From positions 1 to 58,515 of the forward strand of contig NZ_FUXU01000024.1 of NCBI RefSeq assembly GCF_900167155.1: 58,515 bases of DNA, written 5' to 3'. Within the stretch, counting starts at the first letter, position 1, and the number at the start of each line of letters is the position of its first letter. The translations under genes and the position numbers were made by a program. The stretch comes from Enterovibrio nigricans DSM 22720. Its GTDB lineage: Bacteria; Pseudomonadota; Gammaproteobacteria; Enterobacterales; Vibrionaceae. This document shows, in pieces, positions 8,754 to 19,100 of the stretch. The notes beneath the pieces are model-generated. The model was not told the origin of the DNA. It saw only the letters and a list, made by a program, of their open reading frames with translations, and ran no database searches.

Positions 8754-8776
8754 CATTTATTTACACTTACATTCAA
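8748..8776 (-). promoter_or_regulatory. Predicted sigma-70 promoter of the imelysin operon
   Basis: On the minus strand a -35 TTGAAT (8776-8771) and a -10 TAATAA (8753-8748) are separated by 17 nt. The -10 lies inside the Fur box, about 50 nt from the ATG. Confidence 0.6.
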
Positions 8777-9013
8777 ATGCAAATGTGAATTACTATCATC
8801 TGCACTCTACTCGGATCACAACACCCTCTTGAAACAAGTGAAAAGTTTTAGAATTAAAGATAGGGAGGAGTATTGTGAGTAAATTGCTTTCGCTAACTCT
8901 TTTCCAAATGTGTAAGGTTTGGTAAGAAACGTGCGAAAGGCCTTTTAAAAAAAAGGTTTTGCACTGATAATTTCGCCGATTTTACAAATTGCAGTTTTTA
9001 AGGAGACGCTTCT

Positions 9014-9493
9014 ATGGAGAAGCACGAAGAGGTATTGGTTGCATTGAGGCAAATCATCCGTGCCATTGACCTGCATTCTAGAAAGTTGAACAAGGAAGCA
9101 GGATTAACAGGCCCGCAACTTGTATTAATGAGGGCGATTCACGATCTTGATGAAGTCACCATTCGACAGCTTTCAAATCACACCAATATGAGTCAAGCTA
9201 CCGCGACGACCATTCTTGATCGCCTAGCTTCCAGAAATCTCATTGTCCGTGTTAGAAGCAACCTCGATAAGCGTAAAGTGCACGCACATCTGACCCCTGA
9301 AGGGGAGCAAGCGTTAGAGCAAGCACCGAAGCCGCTGCAAGAAAGCTTCATTTCACGTTTTCAGGCGCTCGACGAGTGGGAACAATCACTTCTAATTTCC
9401 TCTGTTCAACGTATCTCATCTATGATGAACGCCGATAGCATTGATGCCGCACCCCTGCTGGAAGTTGCACCACTTACATCCTCAGAACACTGA
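9014..9493 (+). CDS. MarR-family transcriptional regulator
   Basis: A 159-residue winged-helix regulator. The MarR layout is clear: an N-terminal dimerisation helix region, a recognition segment (VTIRQLSNHTNMSQATATTILDRL, about residues 55-78, of which SQATATTILDRL forms the recognition helix) and a wing containing SNLDKRKVHAHLTPEG. The DKR motif of the wing is typical. AAGGAG lies 8 nt before the ATG. The gene is divergent from the iron-regulated imelysin operon and followed by its own terminator, so it is monocistronic. The effector and target are unknown. It could regulate the neighbouring operon, but nothing in the sequence proves that. Confidence 0.88.
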   Translation: MEKHEEVLVALRQIIRAIDLHSRKLNKEAGLTGPQLVLMRAIHDLDEVTIRQLSNHTNMSQATATTILDRLASRNLIVRVRSNLDKRKVHAHLTPEGEQALEQAPKPLQESFISRFQALDEWEQSLLISSVQRISSMMNADSIDAAPLLEVAPLTSSEH

Positions 9494-9497
9494 GTTT

Positions 9498-9516
9498 AAA
9501 GCCCCTCGCGGGCTTT
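9498..9516 (+). terminator. Terminator after the MarR-type gene
   Basis: AAAGCCC and GGGCTTT form a 7-bp stem with a 5-nt loop directly after the stop codon, followed by an imperfect T-rich run (ATTCC). Confidence 0.7.
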
Positions 9517-9764
9517 ATTCCTGTCTTACCTCTCTCAAAATCATCACCTCTTTCGGTTTGCACACATCGCGTAAATCTACAGGCACGCCATTACGACATA
9601 GCAAGCAAATGAAAATAAATATTCATTCACTAACCGCATAAAAAACAACGGAACACTGCCGTATTCTTAGGCAATCTGAAGAAATAGCCATGCACTTAAT
9701 ATTGAATTCTATCGATAAGAATCTAACTTTAACTTGAGACGGATGTATTGAAAGTGAGTGTCTA

Positions 9765-10973
9765 ATGAAACGTTCAAGACGCGTTATGGTTATTGATGAT
9801 TCGGAATCAATCTTAGCCCTGATGGTATTAATGCTAAACGAACTCGGTTACAACGAGGTCTGTACGCACTCATCACCTCAAGAAGCACTTAAACAACTCA
9901 AGCGTTCGCCACAACTTTTCGACATAGTTTTCACCGATCTCAACATGCCAGAAATTGATGGTATGGCTGTGATTCGAGAATTAGGGGAAATCAAGTATCA
10001 AGGTGGAATCTGTATTATTTCTGACCTTGATGTTCGTATCATTGAGTTAGCAGCTGAAGTAGCAAGACAACAGCATGTTTGCTTGTTAGGCAATATCGCT
10101 AAACCCATCACGTCGGATGGACTGCGGTTAATCTTCAACCGCATGACGCACATGGAAGAACGAAAATTTGTTAATTTTAAAAAAATGACAAAAGACGAGC
10201 TGCTCGATTGCATTATTCGCCACCAAATCATTCCGTATTACCAACCTAAATTGAATCCTGAAAACAATTTGGTTGAAAGTTTGGAAGTGCTGGCAAGAAT
10301 CAATTTGCCCAGCGAAATGGATGCAGTGTTGCCCGGCAGGTTCATACCGACAGCCATCGAGAATGATCTCATGGATCTCCTCACCATGCAGCTCGCAGAA
10401 AAAACAGCGCTTGATATGAGCGCACTCTCCAGCATTTTTGGCAATCAGGTAAAAGTGAGTATTAATCTTGCTCCCCAACAATTAGCCAACCTAGACATTC
10501 CAAACCGTTTAGAGTCTTTATTTGACGCAAAACACATTGCTAAGTCTCGCATTGTATTGGAAATAACGGAAGAATATGAACTCAAGTCGACAGAACAAAT
10601 GGAGTCGCTAAATCGCTTGAGGATCCGGGGATACGGCTTGTCGCTTGATGATTTCGGTACCGGTTTCACTAACATTCAGCAACTTCGAAGTTTGCCTTTT
10701 ACCGAAGTGAAAATTGATCGCACTTTAATCAACCAAATCCACTGCGATCAATTTAGCCAAGTTATTGTCAGTTCACTCACGGATATTGCTGATAGATTTA
10801 AAGTAGACCTTGTCGCTGAAGGTATCGAACACTTTGAAGATTTGGACTACCTCACCTCTCGTTATCCTGGCATCTTGCTGCAAGGGTTTCTAATCAGTCG
10901 CCCTAGACCTCTCGAAACCCTGTCTAGTTGGTATCAACAATGGCTGAAAAGCGTCGAAACAACATACAGCTAA
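9765..10973 (+). CDS. Response regulator with EAL c-di-GMP phosphodiesterase domain
   Basis: A 402-residue protein with a receiver domain (residues 1-125) and an EAL domain (about 155-395). The receiver has the acidic pair Asp11/Asp12, the phospho-acceptor Asp58 (FTDLNMPEIDG) and the conserved Lys in NIAKPI. The EAL domain keeps the residues needed for hydrolysis of c-di-GMP to pGpG: Glu174 (here EVL instead of EAL), the Asn of SINLAPQ, the Glu of EITEE, the DDFGTG motif from residue 295, the Lys of KIDR, the Glu of VAEGIE and the Gln of LLQGF (about 373). It is therefore probably active. No histidine kinase gene is nearby, so its input is an orphan phosphorelay. A terminator lies between it and the MarR gene. 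Confidence 0.9.
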   Translation: MKRSRRVMVIDDSESILALMVLMLNELGYNEVCTHSSPQEALKQLKRSPQLFDIVFTDLNMPEIDGMAVIRELGEIKYQGGICIISDLDVRIIELAAEVARQQHVCLLGNIAKPITSDGLRLIFNRMTHMEERKFVNFKKMTKDELLDCIIRHQIIPYYQPKLNPENNLVESLEVLARINLPSEMDAVLPGRFIPTAIENDLMDLLTMQLAEKTALDMSALSSIFGNQVKVSINLAPQQLANLDIPNRLESLFDAKHIAKSRIVLEITEEYELKSTEQMESLNRLRIRGYGLSLDDFGTGFTNIQQLRSLPFTEVKIDRTLINQIHCDQFSQVIVSSLTDIADRFKVDLVAEGIEHFEDLDYLTSRYPGILLQGFLISRPRPLETLSSWYQQWLKSVETTYS

Positions 10974-11199
10974 GAATCTCCGATCATTAATCTTGTTTTT
11001 CATTCCTGATTTCACTTCTGTGCAAAGAGGTTATGCCACACAACAACAACGACTGTCTGTTTGGCTTTCCTCTGTCCTACCCAGCAGATCTAACTGTAAA
11101 TTTTGTTAGTTCTATTCAAAATTTTGTGATACCTCTATTCGTCAGAAATGCTTGCCCATTCAGCGCAAGTTTACTCGTTTGCTAAAGGAATAAGCGTAA

Positions 11200-11895
11200 A
11201 TGAAATCTATCGGCGTAATTGGTGGTATGAGTTGGGAATCGACAATGACCTATTACCGCTTACTCAATCAATATACAAAGCGTGAATTAGGAGGACACAA
11301 CTCAGCAAAAATTTTGATGAGCAGTGTCAATTTTGCTGAGATAGAGGCATACCAACGCTCGGGTGATTGGGATAAATCGGCACACTCGCTCGCAGATGAA
11401 GCCAGAAAGCTGGAAGCCGCAGGTGCTGACTTTATTCTCATTGCAACTAACACAATGCATAAAGTCGCAACAGAGGTACAAAGCGCAATCTCAATTCCGC
11501 TTCTTCATATCGCCGACGCAACAGCCCTTACACTAAAAGAAAACGGTATCCACCATGTTGGTCTGTTAGGGACAAGATTCACGATGTCACAACCGTTTTA
11601 CAAAGAACGTTTAGAAGCTCATGGTATCACCGTCTCAGTTCCACCCGATTGGCAACAAGACGTTATTCACGAAATTATTTACCAGGAGCTCTGCCAAGGT
11701 GAAATTAAATCACACTCCCGCCAGCAATACTTGTCAGTTATTGAAGAGCTACAAGGCTTAGGTGCACAAGCCGTTATTCTAGGCTGTACTGAAATTGGTC
11801 TACTGGTCCAGCAAAATCACACCGACGTTCCTTTGTATGACACCACAGACCTACACGCACTCGCCGCAGTTAAATTGGCATTGGAAGATAAGTAA
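11200..11895 (+). CDS. Aspartate/glutamate racemase family protein (YgeA-like)
   Basis: A 231-residue member of the cofactor-independent Asp/Glu racemase family, which interconverts L- and D-amino acids by a two-base mechanism. The start (IGVIGGMSWESTMTYY) and the motifs ATNTMHK and LGCTEIGLL are characteristic of the YgeA branch. The first catalytic position, usually Cys, is Thr83 here, while Cys196 is present in the second motif. A Thr/Cys pair is known from an E. coli L-Asp/Glu-specific racemase, so the enzyme may favour conversion in one direction. AAGGA precedes the ATG. A GNAT gene follows after 15 nt and is probably co-transcribed. Confidence 0.85.
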   Translation: MKSIGVIGGMSWESTMTYYRLLNQYTKRELGGHNSAKILMSSVNFAEIEAYQRSGDWDKSAHSLADEARKLEAAGADFILIATNTMHKVATEVQSAISIPLLHIADATALTLKENGIHHVGLLGTRFTMSQPFYKERLEAHGITVSVPPDWQQDVIHEIIYQELCQGEIKSHSRQQYLSVIEELQGLGAQAVILGCTEIGLLVQQNHTDVPLYDTTDLHALAAVKLALEDK

Positions 11896-11910
11896 TAGAG
11901 AACACCAAGG

Positions 11911-12408
11911 ATGACGATACGAAAAGCAACGCCTGCAGATTTAGAGACAATCAATACCATTTATAATCACTACATCCTCAATACATCTATCACGTTTGAT
12001 TATGATGTTTGGTCTCTTGATCAAAGACGAAATTGGTTCGAAAAAATCAGTCACAATAGCGATATATACCACGTCATTGTTAAAGAAGACGAACAAGGCA
12101 GTGTAATTGGTTTTGCTTACAACAACGAATTTCGCGAAAAGTTGGCCTATAGGGTCAGCAGTGAGCTGACCATTTACCTTCACCCTGACTATGCATCTAA
12201 AGGTGCAGGCTCACAGTTGATGCAGTCGCTATTGAACAGGATTTCAACATCTGAAGTCCACCGTGTTTACTCTGTCATCACACTACCCAACCCTGCGTCA
12301 CTTCGACTGCATGAAAAGTTTGGGTTTAAACAGGTAGGTATACTGTCAGAATCTGGCTACAAATTTGAACAATATCATTCTGTTGCAATACTTGAAAAAA
12401 GCTTTTAA
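11911..12408 (+). CDS. GNAT N-acetyltransferase (PAT/MddA-like)
   Basis: A 165-residue GNAT acetyltransferase resembling the phosphinothricin/methionine-sulfone acetyltransferase group: IRKATPADLETINTIYNHY at the N terminus, then ITFDYDVWSLDQRRNWF. The acetyl-CoA loop in motif A reads YLHPDYASKGAGSQLM (about residues 89-104), and a HEKFGF motif lies near the C terminus. It follows the racemase gene by 15 nt on the same strand, so the two may act on the same amino-acid pool. This is an inference; the substrate is not readable from sequence. Confidence 0.8.
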   Translation: MTIRKATPADLETINTIYNHYILNTSITFDYDVWSLDQRRNWFEKISHNSDIYHVIVKEDEQGSVIGFAYNNEFREKLAYRVSSELTIYLHPDYASKGAGSQLMQSLLNRISTSEVHRVYSVITLPNPASLRLHEKFGFKQVGILSESGYKFEQYHSVAILEKSF

Positions 12409-12725
12409 TTTTATAAGCCTGCAATAAGCCTTCGTGTCACTAGACGTGAAAGTCTACCAAGCCATGTCTAGTGTCACATACAACCACTTTCTCTTTTTAG
12501 CAGCATCAAACAGAAGTATCTCCATTAAGCATGCATTCCACGCGTTCTTGTTTTTCCGTCAACTTCCATCGATTAATCACAGCGTGAAAATTAATAGCTC
12601 TACTTTTCAAAGCCTTAAATGGCAATGCCTCGAAAATAAAGTTATCTAGGCTTAAACAGCAGAATATTACCTACACTTACATTGTTATATGTGCAACTGA
12701 TGTAACATATTTGGAGCGGACTAAC
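12409..12725. other. Gene-free interval upstream of the first chemoreceptor
   Basis: A 317-nt interval. It holds nested inverted repeats at 12438-12473 (CACTAGAC ... GTCTAGTG, with AGAC/GTCT inside), which may fold as a transcript end for the racemase-GNAT pair. The rest is AT-rich and should contain the receptor promoter. I found no credible ORF and no clear sigma-28 promoter. Confidence 0.5.
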
Positions 12726-15041
12726 ATGAAAATTTCCACCAAAATTAAAGCCGCCTTTGTGGGTATGAGTGTATTTGCAGTCATTGCCACCGCAGCATTA
12801 TTAACGATCACAGCAACTGACACATCGAGTAAAGCCCTAGAGCAACAAGTTCAAAATCAATTACTCTCGGTCAGAGAAGTAAAAAAATCCGAGATTGAGC
12901 ATTACTTTGACGGGATTAGCAAACAGCTAACTAACCTCGCGAATTCCACGATGACGGAAGACGCAATGTTGCAGTTCTCAAAGAGCTTTAAAAGTGTCAA
13001 TACGGAAACATTCCCCGAACAAGATCAAGCGCAGAAATTGCGCGATTACTACACCAACGAGTTTGGAAAGACTTTCCAAGAAACCAATGCGAAAGATTCG
13101 AATTCTCTAGCGACACTAAAAAACATTGGTATAAATGGAAAACTCTTACAGCAAGCCTACATTGGGGTGAACGAAAATCCGCTAGGAAATAAACACCTTT
13201 TAGATAAAGCGGACGATGGCACTACATACAGTGAGATTCATGAGGTGTTTCATCCCAACTACCGCACCTTCCTTGAGTCTTTTGGCTATTACGACATATT
13301 TTTGGTGGATACATCAGGCAACATAGTTTATTCCGTATTTAAGGAATTGGACTATGCAACCAACTTGGTTAACGGACCTTACCGAGAAAGTGGACTTGCA
13401 GAAGCATTCAATGGCGCAAAGAACCTAAGTAAAGGTGAATTTTCTTTTGTAGACTTCGCTCCCTACTACCCTTCCTATGACAGTCCTGCATCCTTTGTTG
13501 CCTCACCGATTGTGAGAAATGGCAAAAATATTGGTGTGCTTGTTTTCCAGATGCCCATCGATAACATCAATGCGATCATGACGTATGGCGGGATGTGGCA
13601 CGAAGATGGACTCGGTGACACGGGTGAATCATTTCTAGTCGGCCCTGACAACCTGATGCGTTCACAAAGCCGTCAACTGGTCGAAAATAAGTCTGATTAC
13701 CTCAAAACACTACGTGAAACTGGCGTTAGCACGGAATTGATCAATCGTATCGATATGACCGAATCCTCCGCTGGGCAACAACCTGTCAACACCGCACATG
13801 TAAACGCAGCCCTTAATGGGAAAGCAGGTTTTGAGACCGTCATCAACCATGCCCAAGATGAAGTCTTTGCCGCTTATAAGTACGTCAATATCCTTGGTAA
13901 GCAGTGGGCATTGGTGACTGAGATTCATAAAAGTGAAGCAATGGCTGCTGTAAACCATCTTGAAAATACGCTTTCGACCATCGCAATGCTAATCGGTGCA
14001 ACATTGATTGCGATATCGATCCTGATGGCGTGGCTCATTGCGGGCAGTATAAGCAAACCGATTTCTGTATTAACCAATAAAATCACCCATATCGCCAATA
14101 ACCACGATTTAACGGTTCGGTTAGATGTGAAGGGAAAAGATGAAATCACAGAACTTTCGTCATCAATGAACGCAATGCTTGAAGATTTTCTGAATGTTAT
14201 CAGGGGTGCTGATACCACTGTAAAAACATTAGGCGTAGCTTCAGTAGAGATACGAAACAACATAGAATCAATGCGTAACGAAGTTGATATGCAAGCGTCC
14301 AACTCTAGTCAGGTTGCGACAGCCGCAACAGAAATGAACGCATCCATCTCTGAGGTCGCACAGTTTGCAAACAGCGCATCCGATTCGTCAGAGAATGTTG
14401 TGGTTTCGGTTAAACAGAGTGCGGATGTTGGCCAACGTTTGGTTTCTGAAATTTCAGAACTCTCAACCAAAATGGGTGATGCTACTGACTCAATGCAACA
14501 GCTATCAACTGAGAGTAACTCGATAGGTTCAGTATTGGACGTTATTCAAGGTATCGCTGAGCAAACTAACCTACTCGCGTTGAATGCCGCCATTGAGGCT
14601 GCTCGTGCAGGAGAGCAAGGTAGAGGCTTTGCAGTTGTTGCCGATGAAGTTCGCTCACTTGCGATTAGAACGCAAACCTCAACGGAAGAAATTCGCGCGA
14701 AAGTCGAATCACTACAATCTGAAACAAATAAGGTGGTCAATGGCATTTCAGGCGCAAACAAGTTTGTAGCCAGCAGCGTTGAAAACTGCAATCGGAACAA
14801 TGAGATGCTTGATCAAATTGCCAATATGATGACTGAGATTAATGACATGAACACGCAGATCGCCACCGCAGCAGGTGAGCAATCTTCCGTCACTCAAGAA
14901 ATTTCGTTGAATGTCAATAATATTGCGAGTTCATCAAAACACCTTTCCGACAAAACACACAGCACTGACAATACAGCGAAAGAAATCAACACCCAAACCA
15001 TGCAGCTTACAAAGCAAATTGGAATGTTTAAAATAGCATAA
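12726..15041 (+). CDS. Methyl-accepting chemotaxis protein with large periplasmic sensor
   Basis: A 771-residue chemoreceptor. TM1 lies at about residues 8-28, followed by a periplasmic sensor of about 385 residues with Cache-type features ([40 protein letters not shown]). TM2 is at about 415-438, then a HAMP domain ([10 protein letters not shown] onward) and the cytoplasmic signalling domain with the conserved tip near residues 611-640 ([19 protein letters not shown]). No C-terminal CheR-binding pentapeptide is seen. The ATG at 12726 is chosen because GGAG lies just upstream; the in-frame TTG at 12711 is part of the ribosome binding region. It signals to CheA/CheW encoded elsewhere; the ligand is unknown but probably a small metabolite. 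Confidence 0.92.
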   Translation: MKISTKIKAAFVGMSVFAVIATAALLTITATDTSSKALEQQVQNQLLSVREVKKSEIEHYFDGISKQLTNLANSTMTEDAMLQFSKSFKSVNTETFPEQDQAQKLRDYYTNEFGKTFQETNAKDSNSLATLKNIGINGKLLQQAYIGVNENPLGNKHLLDKADDGTTYSEIHEVFHPNYRTFLESFGYYDIFLVDTSGNIVYSVFKELDYATNLVNGPYRESGLAEAFNGAKNLSKGEFSFVDFAPYYPSYDSPASFVASPIVRNGKNIGVLVFQMPIDNINAIMTYGGMWHEDGLGDTGESFLVGPDNLMRSQSRQLVENKSDYLKTLRETGVSTELINRIDMTESSAGQQPVNTAHVNAALNGKAGFETVINHAQDEVFAAYKYVNILGKQWALVTEIHKSEAMAAVNHLENTLSTIAMLIGATLIAISILMAWLIAGSISKPISVLTNKITHIANNHDLTVRLDVKGKDEITELSSSMNAMLEDFLNVIRGADTTVKTLGVASVEIRNNIESMRNEVDMQASNSSQVATAATEMNASISEVAQFANSASDSSENVVVSVKQSADVGQRLVSEISELSTKMGDATDSMQQLSTESNSIGSVLDVIQGIAEQTNLLALNAAIEAARAGEQGRGFAVVADEVRSLAIRTQTSTEEIRAKVESLQSETNKVVNGISGANKFVASSVENCNRNNEMLDQIANMMTEINDMNTQIATAAGEQSSVTQEISLNVNNIASSSKHLSDKTHSTDNTAKEINTQTMQLTKQIGMFKIA

Positions 15042-15050
15042 TAAGTTAGA

Positions 15051-15084
15051 AAAAAGAGCCCATACAAATATGGGCTCTTTTTTT
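15051..15084. terminator. Bidirectional terminator between chemoreceptor and hydrolase
   Basis: AAAAAGAGCCCATA and TATGGGCTCTTTTT pair with a 4-nt loop and extended A and T tracts on both sides. It serves both convergent genes and overlaps the stop codon of the hydrolase. Confidence 0.9.
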
Positions 15085-15823
15085 ATGCAAATACATCTTC
15101 TTGAGCGGGAAAATATTCAATAATACACTTTGAAAATTCAATAGGCATTTCTAACATTGGACTATGACCGCAATTAATAACCTTTCTAACTTTTAAATTC
15201 ACCTCAGATTCTGCAAGGTTTTCCCAATGTGAAATTGGTGTAATTTCATCATGGTCGCCCCAAATTAATTGGATGTCATGCGGTACATTTTTCACTGCCT
15301 GAGGAACATTATAATCACGACTAACACCCAGCCACTTTGCGATATTAATGAATGCCCTTTTATCACCAAACAAAGAGGCAATTTCTTCGACACCATTTTG
15401 AGGGATTTTAGTTTTATCGAAAAACACGCGGGCAGCAAGTTCTCGCGCTACCTTGACGTCACCGGTTTTTAAATCTGCCAATGTGACCCCTGTTTCGAGC
15501 TCTGCCAAGCCTGGCGAACCGCTAACAATCAAACCGCAAACTTTGCTCGGGTTAAGACGCGTGTACTCTAACGAAATTAACGCACCCATCGAGTTTCCTG
15601 CAATAATTGGCTTGTCATTGCAGTGCGACACAACCTCATCAATTTTCTTTATAGCGTATTCCATACTGCCTTTTAGACTAATTGGAATAGGCTGATTGAA
15701 CGATATAACTTTATATCCATTGTCGCAAAGCGTGTTTGCTACATCATCCCAAATCCATCCCCCGGCGAAAAGGCCTGGTAATAGAATGATTGACTGTCCA
15801 CTGCCTTTAATTGAAACATCCAT
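15083..15823 (-). CDS. Alpha/beta hydrolase
   Basis: A 246-residue alpha/beta-fold hydrolase with a complete catalytic triad. The oxyanion region is LLPGLFAGGWIWDD, the nucleophile elbow is AGNSMGAL (Ser in GNSMG), the acid is in WGDHDEITP and the histidine in NCGHSPMLEMP. There is no signal peptide, so it is cytoplasmic. AAGGAA lies upstream of the ATG. It is transcribed alone, convergent with the chemoreceptor. The family includes esterases, peptidases and C-C hydrolases such as MhpC and BioH; the sequence does not show which substrate is used. Confidence 0.82.
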   Translation of the reverse strand: MDVSIKGSGQSIILLPGLFAGGWIWDDVANTLCDNGYKVISFNQPIPISLKGSMEYAIKKIDEVVSHCNDKPIIAGNSMGALISLEYTRLNPSKVCGLIVSGSPGLAELETGVTLADLKTGDVKVARELAARVFFDKTKIPQNGVEEIASLFGDKRAFINIAKWLGVSRDYNVPQAVKNVPHDIQLIWGDHDEITPISHWENLAESEVNLKVRKVINCGHSPMLEMPIEFSKCIIEYFPAQEDVFA

Positions 15824-16069
15824 TTACTGAGTTCCTTTTTTATTTAATTTCGCAAATTAAATGCGACAGGCAATTAATGTTCAAGTTAAAGTTTATGACA
15901 GCCACCATAACCTGACGCAGGTAACGCGGAAATGTAACTAATGATTCTGATATTTCATAGCCATAACAATTTGGGATTTATATTGCAACACGAAGATTGA
16001 ATAAACTAAAAATAATACATTCATTTATAATTAACGTTAATTTTAATATACCGAATGATATGTAATAAA

Positions 16070-16092
16070 AAGGCCAGCAATACGCTGGCCTT
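16070..16092 (-). terminator. Terminator of the muk operon
   Basis: On the minus strand AAGGCCAGC and GCTGGCCTT form a 9-bp stem with a 5-nt loop, followed by TTTTATTA. It lies about 20 nt after the mukB stop codon. Confidence 0.88.
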
Positions 16093-16111
16093 CTCTTCTT
16101 TATATTATCCG

Positions 16112-19100
16112 TTAATCTGCAATTTCTAATGCTTCTTGGTGAGGCGTCGTTACCTTTGCAACCTCGCCAAACCCGCGAAGACCGACCACGTGAACATGTT
16201 CTTTATCATTAAAGATCTTACGAACAAGTTTGTAGGTCGTTCCCTGCTCAGGACTGATATTTTCAGGTGCTGCAATCAAAAGCTGCATATCGAGGCGATG
16301 ACAAAGCTCAAACAGCGTAGAGATCGATTTCGCATCCAGACGCGCTGCCTCATCAAGGAACAGTAAACGACAAGGAATCACATCTTTACCACGCAGGCGA
16401 CGAGACTCTTCTTCCCAACTCTGAACGACCATCAATAGAATAGCTTGACCCGTACCAATGGCCTCACCCGTAGACAGCGCACCAGACTCAGCACGCAGCC
16501 AACCATCAGTACCACGGTTCACTTCGATACCCAGTTCAAGGTAGTTTCGATAATCCAAAAGCTCTTCACCCAGAACTTGCGGAGAACGCTGACCCATATC
16601 AATATGCGGATTCAAACGCTGGAACAATTTCGCCATTGCTTCCGAAAACGTCAGTCGGTTGTTGCCGAAGAGATCTTGGTGCTGCTCTGCATTTTCTGCA
16701 AGCCCAGCCAGCAATTGCGCGTGCGTATCACGGATAGACACGTTCAGACGCACACCTTTTACCTGACCAAAACCAATGTTCGACAATCCTTGGTTCAGCA
16801 AACGAATACGGTTTTGCTCACGCTGAATCGTTTTGCGGATGATGTTTGCCACAGACTCAGAACTGATTGCCAGACGTTTCTCACGCTGAGTCAGTTCTTC
16901 GGTCAGGCGGCCTAGTTCCACCTCCATCTCTTCAATCGCTTCGACAGGGTCGTCAGTACGAATGATGTCATGGCGGATACGCTCACGCAGGTGTTGATAA
17001 ACCGCGACATAGAACAGTACCTTACGCTCTGGACGCGCCATATCTTCCGACGCACGCAGGGCATCGCGCAGTGTTTCATTGTCTGCCACCGCAAGACGCA
17101 GCGCACCCAACGATTTATCTGACAACGAACGCAGTTCGTCAGCGGACATGTACGCCATTTCACGGCGGTTCAATTGCTTCTCAACGTTGCTGGTACGCGC
17201 AATTTTCAGAACGCCAACCCAACCCGCTTTCGCATTCACTACGAAAGTACGTAGGTCGGTGTATTCTTTGCCCGCTTTCTTCAGCGTCTTGACCAGAGAT
17301 TTCATCTCCAGTTCAATCGATGTCAGGCCTTTCTCAAGTTCACTCTTACGACTGCGAGACTGAGACAACTGTGCATTCAGTTCATCACGACGAATGCGTG
17401 CTCGCTGTTCCGCTTCAACGTCAGCACGAACACCCAGCTCAACCAGTTCACGTTTAAATTCCGCAACAGTTTCTTGTTTTGCCTGATGTGAGCTTTTCAG
17501 TGATGCCAATAGCTGGTTGTACTGGTTTACTTGGTCACGAACCTGCTTCACATGTTCACGAGAACGCGTACGCGCGCGCTCGGCATCCACGAGCTTGGCT
17601 TTCAGCTGTTCGTTCAGCTCGCTGCTTTTATCCAGCAGAGCCAGAGCATCTTCATAACCGAAGTGGTGTCGTCGCTCAACCAGATCAGACAGTGCGAACA
17701 GTGTCTTCTTCAGTGATTGCAGTGACAGATCTGCTTGCTGGTAAGCATCATTCAGTGCATCGAATTGCTCTGGGTCAGCATCCAAAGTAGAAACTAGGTT
17801 TTCTAGCTCTGTCAGAGCTTTACCGTGCTCGCGCGTGAAGTGACGTGCTTCGTCCGCTTGAGACAAACGGCTTTCTACTTCTTCTAAACGCGCTTCCAGC
17901 GTTTCATCTTCCAGTGCGCTGACAACGTGCTGAAGTTTGTTTAGCAGTGATATCGCTTCTTTCGCGCCAGCCAATTGACTACGGATTTGCTGTTCGTTTT
18001 CACGAAGTTGAGTAAGCTGACGCTGAACACTGCCGCGTTTTTCACGCAAGTCTTTCAATGCCGCTTCAGGATCTTCATTGAATGCCACACTCATGTGGTT
18101 AGACACAAAGTGGTTGAAGCTTTGGCTCAAACGTTGCAATTTCTGTGCGTCAAACGATGCTTTCGCGTAGTTTTCTACCAGCTCTTCGCGTTTTTCACGC
18201 AGCACCTCTAGACGGTGCTCACGTGCCGCGCGGCCAAACAACGGTACTTTCGGGAAACGAGAATAACGTAGCTGACGGTCATTCAAATGAACACAGACCG
18301 CGCCTTCCATTTCATCAGCGTCGAAAACACTGTCATCGAAGCCTTCGGCTTCACCTTCAATGACATAAAGGTCCTCTGGGCAATCTTCGATATCAACCAG
18401 TTTTTCTTTGATGCCTTTTAGATCGGGGACAACAATCGCGTGACGTGCTGGACCATACAACGCAGAGAAATACGGCGCATCATGCATTGTGATGTCATCG
18501 TAGATTTCTGAAAGCAACGTACCACCAAGCGTATCCGCCAGAGATTGCAAACGCGCATCATCGCTACCACCCGGTTGTGCGAGACATTCAATTTCCGCTT
18601 CCAACGCCTGTTTCTCTACCGCCAGTTTGTCACGGGTATCCAGCGTTTCACGCTCTTTGGCCATGACTTTCTGCATAGTATCGAGAACAGCTTGGTTATC
18701 GTAAAGCTCTTCACCCGATTGCTCTGAGAGTTTCTCTAGCGATTCTTGAGCTGCGATCCATGCCGGCGCAACCTTTTCAAATTCCGCGATTTTGTCTACA
18801 AACTCATTCTCGTTACGTTGCAGTTCACGCGTTTTCTCTGATTGCTCGCCCACTGATTCTTCAGCAAACTCTAAACGCTCTTGTTGACGCGCAGATTCAA
18901 TCTCTACGGCTTCTTCTGTCACAACAGATGTCGAGAATTGGCGCAGGTATTGCTCTGACAGTGTTTTGGCTTGTTGGAAGCTGCGCATCTGACGTTCGAG
19001 GTCGCGATGTTGCGCCGCCAATTGGTCAGCGTTTGCAGCCAAAGACGAAAATTCTCGGCCTTTCGCAATGACGTCTCGTGCTTTTGATGCTGCATCGCCA

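Larger units (their letters stand above)
8699..9013. other. Divergent promoter region between imelysin and marR-type genes
   Basis: A 315-nt interval without a gene. The left part carries the imelysin promoter and Fur box. The right part must hold the promoter of the MarR-type gene; I see an AT-rich tract there but no site I can name. Confidence 0.6.

Noticed and set aside
9608-9627. Fur-like site upstream of the REC-EAL gene (AATGAA ... TTCATT)
   Set aside because: The half sites are imperfect and the spacing is off by one base; not strong enough to call.
12640-12725. Sigma-28 promoter for the first chemoreceptor
   Set aside because: A TAAAGTTA-like -35 is present near 12638, but no GCCGATAA-like -10 follows at the right spacing.
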